A stretch of DNA of 64,000 bases from NCBI RefSeq assembly GCF_905171775.1, contig NC_053501.1, positions 17,446,254-17,510,253 of the forward strand, written 5' to 3'. The position numbers and the translations under genes were made by a program. Origin of the DNA: Rana temporaria (Eukaryota > Chordata > Amphibia > Anura > Ranidae). Shown here piece by piece: positions 36,801 to 48,800 of the stretch (position 1 is the first letter of the stretch; each line of letters begins with the position of its first letter). The notes under the pieces are model-generated. The model did not search any database. It was not told the DNA's origin and was given only the letters and a program-made list of their open reading frames with translations.

Positions 36801-39800
36801 TTTTGATCAGTAACAGCCCTATTTCCTTTGAATTTCAACTGTAACATATGCTGAACATAATCTAAAAATGATGAATGAATATTTCCATAGAGTAATAGAT
36901 TAAGGAAGATATAGACCACATTTCTGGCTTCCTTCTGTGCTTTTCAGCCAAGTCTTGCCATCCTCCAGAGCCATTTATTCTCGCTGCTCAGGAAAAAGAC
37001 TCAAAAGCCGTTTTGAACATATTACTCCATGTAAAACATTGACCATTGGAAGGACCTACAAATTGGTCTGTCCAGCAGGGAAAAATGTGAGCGACAGACC
37101 AGAAGTCTCATGGCGTATCAATCATGTTGTTATTTCATGGTGGGTTGGAGACACCACAAGTCTATCAAATTTAGCCGTGATAGTGGGTGGGATCGAAGGT
37201 TCTCTCACTGTGGCCAGCGTCATGCAATTATGTGGTGGCTGATAAATGAAGAACTACTGACAAGCGGCCCATGGAAGAAGTGGGCATAGCAGCCACGGGG
37301 GTAACATGGGACCTGACAGAAACCTGAATGCACCAAGCATTAACACAACAATATAGCGCTTTCTTTAGCCACGTGGCTGTAATTGCCAAATTTCATTGGC
37401 TGAAAGTAACCGTCACTGAAAAGTATCCTTATCCTGAATGAATGTAGGGTATAGGCTCCCATCATTCTCAAAGTGTAAAATGCCACTGAAGTGTTACTGT
37501 GGCACTGATATCTCACCGCGATCTCTCCGTGCAGTCATGTGACAGACGGGGAGAAACCTGAGGCAGCGATTAATCTGCTGGCAATGACTGCAGGATGATA
37601 CAAGAGTCACACGACTGTCACATTCTAGCCTGGTGACACCAAATCCTCCTGTATTATAAAACTTCTGATCCGTAGTGGAGAAGGATCTGGGGGTTTTGGA
37701 AGATCATAAGCTCAATAATAGCATGAAATGCCAAGCTGCGGTTTCCAAAGCGAGCACATCAATGCAGAGCAGCAAAACAGCCCCCTGATCCAATAGACAT
37801 AGTAATATGACTCAGCAAAACAGACCCCCCCCCCCCATCCAAAAAGACATTACAATAGGAGGCAACAAAACAGACCCCCTGATCCAAAAAGACGCTACAA
37901 TATGAGGCCACAAAGCAGATACAAAAAAAACTAAAGTAGCTATACGAAGCAACGAAACCTCTTGATCCAAAAAACAGAGAAATACAAGGCAGCAAGACAG
38001 ACCTCCGACCCGAAAAACCACAACAATACGAGGCAGCAAAAAACAGACCCCCAATCAAAAAAGTCACAGCTAAACAAAGCAGGCCTCCTGACCCCAAAAG
38101 ACACAGCAGTAGGAGTGAAGCACACTCCCTGATCCAAAACCCAGCAAGCAACTTATCACTAAGTGTGCTGCACTCACTCTTGAAGGCCAAGGAAGCGGCC
38201 TTTTACAAACACCGACCCCAAGGAAGCGGCCTTTTACAAACACCCACCCCAAGGAAGCGGCCTTTTACAAACACCCACCGCAAGGAAGCGGCCTTTTACA
38301 AACACCGACCCCAAGGAAGCGGCCTTTTACAAACACCCACCCCAAGGAAGCGGCCTTTTACAAACACCCACCCCAAGGAAGCGGCCTTTTACAAACACCC
38401 ACCGCAAGGAAGCGGCCTTTTACAAACACCCACCGCAAGGAAGCGGCCTTTTACAAACACCCACCGCAAGGAAGCGGCCTTTTACAAACACCCACCGCAA
38501 GGAAGCGGCCTTTTACAAACACCCACCGCAAGGAAGCGGCCTTTTACAAACACCCACCGCAAGGAAGCGGCCTTTTACAAACACCCACCGCAAGGAAGCG
38601 GCATTTTACAAACACCGACCCCAAGGAAGCGGCCTTTTACAAACACCGACCCCAAGGAAGCGGCCTTTTACAAACACCGACCCCAAGGAAGCGGCCTTTT
38701 ACAAACACCGACCCCAAGGAAGCGGCCTTTTACAAACACCCACCGCAAGGAAGCGGCCTTTTACAAACACCCACCGCAAGGAAGCGGCCTTTTACAAACA
38801 CCCACCCCAAGGAAGCGGCCTTTTACAAACACCCACCGCAAGGAAGCGGCCTTTTACAAACACCCACCGCAAGGAAGCGGCCTTTTACAAACACCCACCC
38901 CAAGGAAGCGGCCTTTTACAAACACCGACCCCAAGGAAGCGTCCTTTTACAAACACCGACCCCAAGGAAGCGTCCTTTTACAAACACCGACCCCAAGGAA
39001 GCGGCCTTTTACAAACACCGACCCCAAGGAAGCGGCCTTTTACAAACACCCACCGCAAGGAAGCGGCCTTTTACAAACACCCACCGCAAGGAAGCGGCCT
39101 TTTACAAACACCCACCGCAAGGAAGCGGCCTTTTACAAACACCCACCGCAAGGAAGCGGCCTTTTACAAACACCGACCCCAAGGAAGCGGCCTTTTACAA
39201 ACACCCACTGCAAGGAAGCGGCCTTTTACAAACACCGACCCCAAGGAAGCGGCCTTTTACAAACACCCACCGCAAGGAAGCGGCCTTTTACAAACACCCA
39301 CCGCAAGGAAGCGGCCTTTTACAAACACCCACCGCAAGGAAGCGGCCTTTTACAAACACCGACCCCAAGGAAGCAGCCTTTTACCAACCACTGACCCCAA
39401 GGAAGCGGCCTTTTACAAACACCGACCCCAAGGAAGCGGCCTTTTACAAACACCGACCCCAAGGAAGCGGCCTTTTACAAACACCGACCCCAAGAAAGCG
39501 GCCTTTTACAAACACCGACCCCAAGGAAGCGGCCTTTTACAAACACCGACCCCAAGGAAGCGGCCTATTACAAACACCGACCCCAAGGAAGCGGCCTTTT
39601 ACAAACACCGACCCCAAGGAAGCGGCCTTTTACAAACACCGACCCCAAGGAAGCGGCCTTTTACAAACACCGACCCCAAGGAAGCGGCCTTTTACAAACA
39701 CCGACCCCAAGGAAGCGGCCTTTTACAAACACCAAGAAGGATGCCCTTTCACACTGTATGAGCGTCATTGCCCCAAGTTTTGAGGCCATACAGGGAGACA

Positions 39801-42800
39801 ACTCGTTATGTGTATAAAAGACACCTGTCCACAGAATCTTTTTCTTCCACTCAAACCTCATCATAATGGGTAACACCCAAAGAGCTGTCAAAGGATGTCA
39901 GGGACATCAGTAAGAAGCTTGGTGAGAAGACAACTGTTGGAGCAATTATTCGCAAATGGAAAAAATAACCATCAAATCGCCCTCCGTTTGGAGTGCCACA
40001 TAAGATTTTCCCTTGTGGGGTAATGATGATCATGTGAAAAGTGAGGGATCAGCCCACAACTACACAAGAGGAGCTTGTGAATAATCTCAAGGCAGTTGGG
40101 ACCACAGTCACCAAACAAACCATCGGTAACACAATACGCCGCCATGGATTGAAATCCTGCAGAGCCCGCATGCTCCACCTCCTTAAGAAGAAACATGTAC
40201 AGGTCTGTCTGTAGTTTGCCAATAAACATCTAAATGATTCAGAGAAGTATTGGGAGAAAGTGCTGTGGTCAGATGAGACCAAAATTGAGTTATTTGGCAT
40301 TCATTTGACTCGCCGTGTTTGAAGTAAGAAACATGCTGACTATGACCCCAAGAACACCATCCTACAGTCATACACGGAGGTGGAAACTTTATGCTTTGGG
40401 GTTGTTTCTCTGCTAAAAAAGGTACAGGCCGACTTTTCCACACTGAGGGGCTAAAGGACGGGGCCATGTATTGTGAAATCTTGGATGAGATCCTTCTTCC
40501 CTCAGCCAGACCACTGAAGATGGGACGTGGATGCGTCTTCCAGCATGACTACTCAAAACATACCGCCCAAGGCAATAAAGTAGTGGCTCAAGAAGCACAG
40601 AAAGTAGCCTTCTACCAACACCGACCGAAAATGTATGGAGGGAGCTGAAACTTCGAGTTGCCAAGAGACAACCAAGAAACTGTAAGGATGTAGAGAAGAT
40701 CTGTAAATAAGAGTAAGACATAATCCCTCCTGAGATGTGTGCAATCCTGGTCACCAACTACAAGAAACGTCTTACCTCTGTGCTTGCCAATAAGGGGCTA
40801 GATTCAGGTACGAGATACGACGGCGTATCTCCAGATACGCCGTCGTATCTCTGAGTTGCGGCGTCGCATCTATGCGCCTGATTCTTAGAATCGGTTACCC
40901 ATAGATTTGACTAAGATCCGACCGGCGTAAGTCTTACGCCGTCGTATCTTAGTTGCAATTTTACGCTGGCCGCTAGGTGGCGCTTCACGCGAGGAATATG
41001 GCAATTAGGTAGATACGCCGATTCACAAACGTACGTACGCCCGGCGCATATTTTACTTTGTTTACGTTAGGCTTTTTCCGGCGTAAGGTTACTCCTGCTA
41101 TATGAGGCGTACGCAATGTTAAGTATGGACGTTGTTCCCGTGTCAAATTTTGAAATATTTACGTCGTTTGCGCAAGTCGTTCGCGAATAGGGCTGTATGC
41201 AAGTTACGTTCACGTCTAAAGCATTGACGATTTGCGCCGTAATTTCGAGCATGCGCACTGGGATTCTTTCACGAACGGCGCATGCGTTGTTCGTAAAAAA
41301 CGTCAAATACGTGGGGTCACACTAAATTTATATAAAACACGCCCACATCATCCAAATTTGAATTAGGCGGGCTTGCGCCGGAGCACATACGTTACGCCGC
41401 TGTATCTTAGGGCGCAAGTTCTTTCCAAATACGGAACTTGCACCCTAATTTACGGCGGAGTAACGTATCGGAGATACATTACGCCCGCACAACATTACGC
41501 AGGGCTATCTGAATCTAGCCCAAGGTTTTCTCCAGCAAGTACCAAGTCATGTTTTGCTCGGGGATCAAATACTTATTTTACTCACTGAACTGCAACTCAA
41601 TTTAGAACATTTGTATCATGTGTTTTTTTTTCTGGATATTTGGTTGATGTTCTGTCTTTATCATTTAAAATACGCCTATGATAAAAATGATAGATCCTTT
41701 GTAAGTGGGGAAAACTTACGCAATCTACAGGGGATGAAATACTTATTTCCCCCACTGTATATAAATGTGGCAATATTTGTGGTCCTTGTTGTGTGCATGC
41801 AAGCAGGTAAAGAATGTATGTCTGCATCACGGAATACATAATTCCTCAAATATTTTATTATTGATAACACAAAGGATTCCAGCTTGTATGAATTTAGAAT
41901 AGAATGATACTCATTATTATGGGTGAGATTACTTCCTCCTGCACAGCTGGGAATGGAGTATATATAATTTATTTATATTGAGAAAAACATTTTCATTCTA
42001 TATTCAAAAGAAGTGCTTCTTCAGATCTTGTTTATATGAGGGTAGATTCAGCAGCGCAATTGCTTAGTTGCGCCGGCGTATCGAATGCTCCTGATTCAGA
42101 AAGGTCGATACGCCGACTGCAGCCTAAGATATGACTGGCATAAGGCTCTTATGCCGTCGTATCGTAGGCTGCATTCTTACGAGGGCCGCTAGGTGGCGTT
42201 CCCGTAGTGGTCAGCGTAGAGTATGCAAATTGCATACTCACGCCGATTCACAACCCTACGCGCGCCCGCCGTACGCATTTTACGTCGTCTGCGTTCGTCG
42301 GGTTCCGCGTAAGGCTGCTCCTGCTATTAGCAGGGGCAGCCAATGCTAAGTATACCCGTCGTTCCGGGGTCGCGATGTTTTAAAATTACGTTGTTTGCGT
42401 AAGTGAATCGTGAATGGCGCTGGACGCCATTTACGTTCACGTTGAAGCAAATGACGTCCTTGCGGCGTCATTTGCCGCAATGCACGTCGGGAAAGTTTCC
42501 CGACGGAGCATGCGCACTACGTTCGGCGCGGGAACACGCCTAATTTAAATGATCCACGCCCCCCTACGGGATCATTTAAATTACGCGCCCTTATGCCGGC
42601 CAGTTTTAGGGAGCGCACACGCAAATTACGGAGCTACTGCTTCGTGAATGAAGCGTAGCGCAGGTAATTTACGGAGGCGCAGCGTTAAAACGGTACGCTG
42701 CGCCTCCGTAAGAGTGCGCGCCCCTACCTGAATCCACCCCATGGAGTTTTTCCCAGACACTGTGTGGTTTTTAAAAAGATCATATTTCTACAGGGCGCAT

Positions 42801-45800
42801 TTATTTTCATTTCAATAGGTAGGTGGAAGTTTAATAATATGTACTGTAGTGGGCTGCATGTTACCATTTATGCCACTAGATGGGAGTGCTGCGCAATTTT
42901 TACATGTACTGTATTTTTTTTTATATTACGTAGCACAGTACATGTTCCGATGCAAATATTGTGATGACCATTTACGTTGTAAATTTTTTTTAAATGTTTA
43001 TATTTGTTCCTGCTGGCCATTTTAATAAAAGGAAGATTATCATTCTGACTGCGTGGGTGGAGAGCCGGGTTAGCTCCTGAGATGCCTCCGCCGTGTGCTG
43101 GTTCCGGGGCCCCAATGCAGGCATCACCACTTCCTCGGAGCAGGGCACGGCCTACTTTTCCAAGTCAGCCTCCCCCAGGTGAGGAGACACCACAGGTACC
43201 CCGACAGGAGAAGGTGAAAAGAACTTGCTGCTCCAGGTGAGACAAATGAGCCCGACGAGTGCCAGCCCCGGCCCACTTCCGTGAGTTTAATAAAAACCAT
43301 TGAAGTCTGTGTTGGTGTCCTATGATGTGACTTCAGTACATTTTAATAAACAGCATTTGGAACCTCTCTATATGCGGCCATTACTTCTTATTTTGACCCC
43401 GACAGGAGAATCCGGGGGGGGGGGGGGGGGGGGTTCATTTAATGGATCTCCTTGGTAAGGGCGGTCACCTACAATGCAGGCCATCTGGCCGGTGAGACTG
43501 ATTGGCTAGTGCAGCCCCCCAACATGATTCCAATTTCCCCACAACCATCTTCCAGGTAGAGGGACTAAAATGTACAGAAACACAAGATGCCTGTGTCTAG
43601 CTAGTCGCACAGGTGTCAAACACAAGACCCGCGGGCCGAATCAGGCCCTCTATGCCATTTCATGTGGCCTTCGCACCTCTCCTGTAGCTGCAGAAGAGCT
43701 CCAGCCCTCCTCTGGTCCTCCTCCAGACCCTTTTTTTCAAGCAATGCTTCCCAGCAGCAGCATAAGGAAAGGGAAGTGCACTGTGAGGTAAGAGATTGGG
43801 GGACTCAACTTGTGATAGTGGGGTGGCTCTTGACATCTAATGTAAAGGGGAGGGGATGCGTTGGACATCTAATCTTACAGACACAACCGGCCCTTTTGAG
43901 GGCAATCATAATGCTGATGCAGCCCACGATGAAATGGAGTTTGACACCCCTGATCTAGTGGATGCCTGCAATAAGTGGTCACCTACACAGTTAGGACAAG
44001 ACATTGAACCAGAGATACGGATGGTGATTGCCAACACTATCCTTATCCAGAATTGACTGCTTCGGTGGAGACAAGCCAGGTCCGCTCCTGAGATGCCTCA
44101 GCCGTGTGCTGGTTCCGGGGCCCCAATGCAGGCATCTTCACTTCCTCGGAGCAGTGCACAGCCTACTTTTCCATGTCGGCCTCCCCCTAGGTGAGGAGAG
44201 ACCACAGGTACCCCGACAGGAGAAGCCAAGGGTCTCATTCAATGTGTCCCCTGTTAAGGGTGGTCACCTACAATACACGCACAAGCCCTCTGAACGGTGA
44301 GACTGATGGGCTAGTGCAGTCCCCAACATGACAGTTCTGACAAAGTCTTTATCCAAAACCCTCAATTCCAATTCCCCCACAACCATCCTCCAGGTAGAGG
44401 GACTAAAGGGTACAGAGACACAAGACATCTGTGTCTATCTAGTGCAGGGATATGCAATTAGCGGACCTCCAGCTGTTGCAGAACTACAAGTCCCATGAGG
44501 CTTAGCAAGACTCTGACAGCCACAAGCATGACACCCAGAGGCAGAAGCATGATGGGACTTGTAGTTTTGCAACAGCTGGAGGTCCACTAATTGCATACGT
44601 TGATGGACTATATCTATAAAGGCAGCATCTCCAATGAGCGTTGACTTGTTGCCTTCCGCAGCCTAGTTATTTCATTGTGTTTTTTGTATGTTTCGTACAT
44701 TGATTGTACGTATTTCTCATCTGTTTTTCCCAATCGTTTCACCCCACCCTGTTTTGTCAATAAAACTTGAAGATTACATTCAGTCTGGCTTATTGCCGAA
44801 TAGGAGGGTTCAGCTGCATGTTGAGTTAGGAAAACACGTAGCGAGGACAGAACGGTCTTCATCCAAAGTTCTCCATTCTTTTAGCACCTCTCTCTCTTCC
44901 AGGGCAGAATGGAACGGTTGGTACCCAGATAGGAGGTGGCTGTTCTCCCACTCCACTGTGTGGCTAATTGCCGCCCGACCGCTCCTCCCGTTCCGCTCTC
45001 CGATCCACTGTGGGGTTAATTGCATGAATAGAGCCATAACAGGTCCTTTTTATACTCCTATATACATGTATAGAGCCATGATAGGTCCACTTTAGTTATG
45101 ATATAAAATAATGGATGTGGGGGCATTTTGGTGGGCGGAATTTTTTTTTGAGGGGGGCAGCATTTCATTCTTGGTACCAGGCAGCACAATGTCTTGGGCC
45201 GGCACTGCATATTTGGTATGACTCCGCCTGGGACAGGAGCCGCTGCTATACAGCAAGCATCGTCTTATGCAGCTCTGCTCCACAGTTGCTTGCTTTCTCC
45301 TCTGCCGGCTTCATTCACAACACTGATGCTCTGGGAATGACGGATCGGCGATCCGTGATCTGGGCTTGCCAACCAGCCACCCCAGAGCAGGAGGTCACGG
45401 GCCACGTAAGAGGGCTCCGTGGGGTACTGGTTGGGCACCCCCTGATCTAGTGGATCACCTGCTATGAGTGGTGACAAGCCACTGGCCCAGCAAGACCGAT
45501 TGGGTACTGCAACACCCATCATGCAAGTTCTGGCACTACCATCATCCAAAACCCTGCCCCCCCCCCCCATAGCCTGAAGACAAATACAGGCATCCAGATA
45601 TGAGATGTTAGGGATTCCATCTAGCTAAGCCCCTGCTAGAGGGGATCACCTACACTGCAGGTACAAGCCAGCAAACCGGTGAGCCCGGTGGTCTCCTACA
45701 GCCCCCAACATGCCGCTTCCCGACCACATCTTCTCCCAAAACTCTACATTCACACAACTGTTGTCACGGCACATCGAAGCCGGCTTCTACCCTGGCTGCC

Positions 45801-48800
45801 ATTGTTGATCTGACCACCTCCCCAGATAGAGCGAGAAGGGGGCACGGCTGGGGTACAAAGCAGGCAGAGTGTGATCTTTTGGGCTAGCAGACAGGTTCTC
45901 AGAAAAGCAACACGGCACAACCAGTACTACAAAACACCATCTGCCAGTGATTTCCACCCTCCAGTGCAGGCACCTTATCCCTGACAGAAGATTTTCACCG
46001 CTCCAGGTGAGCCCTATAGACAATCAGGGACGGTCGGATTACCAAGGTGCTGGCAATGCACGTAGCATTGCCCGCCTGGCACGCAATCATTCCAGCCGCC
46101 TCCACACAGCAGCAATCTGAGCGGCGATAATAATGCGAACGCTCTGCAATACAATACAGCACTGTGCACCTTTGCCTGCACACCGATTCCCCTCCACCCT
46201 CCCCAACCCACAGAACACAGGGGAGGCGACTGCCAGCACACTGCTCCCTCCCAACCGTCACTGCTATATAAAGCCAGCAGAGCCAGTGGGGGGATGGGGA
46301 GCGCTGACGACAGCAGCCAAAACTCCCCCTCCCCACCGCCTGTATATAGAGAGCTGCTATGGCTGTGTGCAGGCAGGAGGCTGGGAGAGCAGAGCTGCGC
46401 GCTACATACACTCATCACCCTGTGTGTGCATTGTATACCGCGCCGGAACTTCTACAATGTAGAAGCGATACATTGTATACACCCCCAGACACAGGGGTCC
46501 TTCTAGATAGTAAAAGCGATACATTGTATAAACGCCCAGACACCGGGGTCCTTCTAGAATGTAGAAGCGATACATTGTATAAACGCCCAGACACAGGGGT
46601 CCTTCTAGAATGTAGAAACGATACATTGTATAAACGCCCAGACACAGGGGTCCTTATACACACTTCCCACACTGATACATTGTAGTCATCATTGTGTCTG
46701 CATATAGCAGCTATACCCATACAGAGCAAGCAGACAAAGGAACAGAGGGGGGGTCCCTATACACCCTAGACACAGAAACCGAGGGGGGTCCTCAGGCACC
46801 CTAGACACAGAAACCGAGGGGGGTCCTCAGACACACTAGACACAGAAACCGAGGGGGGGGTCCCTATACACCCTAGACACAGAAAGAGGGGGGGGGGGGT
46901 CCTCAGACACACTAGACACGGGAACCGAGGGGGGGTTCCTCCTAGACACAGGAACCGAGGAGGGGGGTCCTCAGACACAGGAACCGAGGAGCGGGGTCCT
47001 CAGACACAGGAACCGAGGAGCGGGGTCCTCAGACACAGGAACCGAGGAGCGGGGTCCTCAGACACAGGAACCGAGGAGCGGGGTCCTCAGACACAGGAAC
47101 CGAGGAGGGGGGTCCTCAGACACAGGAACAGAGGAGGGGGGTCCTCAGACACAGGAACAGAGGAGGGGGGTCCTCAGACACAGGAACAGAGGTCCTCAGC
47201 CACAGGAACCGAGGAGGGGGTCCCCATACACTCTAGACACAGGCGACGGGGGGTCCTTGCACCCTATACACAGGCGACGGGGGTCCTTGCACCCTATACA
47301 CAGGCGACGGGGGGGGGGGGGGTCCTTGCACCCTATACACAGGCGACAGGGGGGGTCCTTGCACCCTATACACAGGCGACAGGGGGGGGGGTCCTTGCAC
47401 CCTATACACAGGCGACATGGGGGGGGGGTCCTTGCACCCTATACACAGGCGACAGGGGGGGTCCTTGCACCCTATACAGGCGACAGGGGGGGGGTCCTTG
47501 CACCCTATACACAGGCGACAGAGGGGGAGAATCCTTGCACCCTATACACAGGCGACGGGGGGATACACAGGCGATGGGGGTCCTTGCACCCTATACACAG
47601 GCGACGGGGGGGTGGGGTCCTTGCACCCTATACACAGGCGACGGGGGGGGGGGTCCTTGCACCCTATACACAGGCGACGGGGGGGGGGGTCCTTGCACCT
47701 TATACACAGGCGACAGGGGTTCTTGCACCCTATACACAGGCGACGGAGGTTCTTGCACCCTATACACAGGCGACGGAGGTTCTTGCACCCTATACACAGG
47801 GAAAAAAATGGGTCCCTATACACAGGTGACGGGGGCCTTGCACTCCGTACACAGGTGAAAAGGGTCCTTAGACATAGGCAAAAGGTGGTCCCCATACATG
47901 CTAAACACAGGGGGCCCAAACACCCTATACACAGGCGACAGGGGTTCTAGCACCCTATACACAGGCGACGGGGGTTCTAGCACCCTATACACAGGCGACG
48001 GGGGTTATTGCACCCTATACACAGGCGACGGGGGTTCCTGCACCCTATAGGGGTCCCCCATATACTCTTAACCCCTGGTAATGTGTGGGGGGGTCGTGTA
48101 ATAAAACCATGTGGGGGGGAGTGTCTGTGTTACAGGACAGGTTCTCTTTTATTCACAAAACACCCAGAGATGGGGCCCCAAATGCGTACACAGAGTCTAG
48201 AGATACGGGGCCCAATACCCAGGGGAACCCACCGCTCACTGAATGCCTCACTATGGCAAATCAAGGGGCCCCAAACATGGAAAACTCCTGGGGGCCACAA
48301 CAAGAAACATCCCTATGATGATCAGCAGGAGAACTCAATACTACCCCCCCCCAATAAGGAATCTACAGTCCAGGGGCCCCACCAATATGGTGGCTACAGT
48401 CCAGGGGCCCCATACATCAACCAGGGGCCCCTGGAAACAGACATTCAGGGGCTCCAGTTATCCTCATCCACTACCCTACAGGCCCAGGGGCCACAGATTC
48501 CTTACTACACACTCTGGGGCCCCTGTGCCATGCTATAGGGTCTTGCTCGTTATCTGTTAGTCTCTGAGTCCAGGGGCCCCAGGACACCCGCCTCTCACAT
48601 TTCAGGGGCCCTTTCTTTACATGGCTCTTGGGACCCATCCTCCCCCACTCTATGGATCTCTCGGCGCCGGGGGGCCCCTGTATCCCCCCACCACACGATC
48701 CAGGGGCCCCTCTATGTTCACTATGGGGGCCAAATGGCCCCCCAACTCATTTTGTCAGCCCGTCCAGGGGCCCCTTTGCTTTTCTCCCACCCTCCGACTC

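Larger units (their letters stand above)
43067..45760 (+). repeat. Large tandem duplication, units about 1 kb, with insertions
   Basis: The block CTCCTGAGATGCCTCCGCCG, CAATGCAGGCATC, CAGGTACCCCGACAGGAGAA occurs at 43075-43215 and again at 44081-44226, 1006 bases apart. The following block (GGTCACCTACAATGCAGGCC, GGTGAGACTGATTGGCTAGT, CCAGGTAGAGGGACTAAA) occurs at 43465-43570 and 44261-44410, and weaker copies lie at 45450-45600 and 45640-45750. Different insertions (43214-43398, 43610-43952, 44450-44600) separate them. Confidence 0.75.

Noticed and set aside
36937..37242. 101-codon plus-strand frame
   Set aside because: No recognisable domain, signal or flanking exon; composition ordinary for intron sequence.
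38165..39394. 409-codon open frame with a 31-residue repeat
   Set aside because: Lies wholly in a 31-bp minisatellite without stops in the frame order used; no non-repeat domain, splice signal or start context supports a gene.
38190..39735. CRISPR-like array
   Set aside because: Units are directly adjacent with no unique spacers, and the context is a vertebrate intron.
46340..46390. Second promoter (TATATAG followed by ATGGCTGTG)
   Set aside because: No CpG-island context, no downstream coding similarity, and the sequence runs into a minisatellite.
47257..47950. Plus-strand frames with LHPIHRRQGG repeats
   Set aside because: Minisatellite translation in GTF2A1 intron 1; frame changes from unit to unit.
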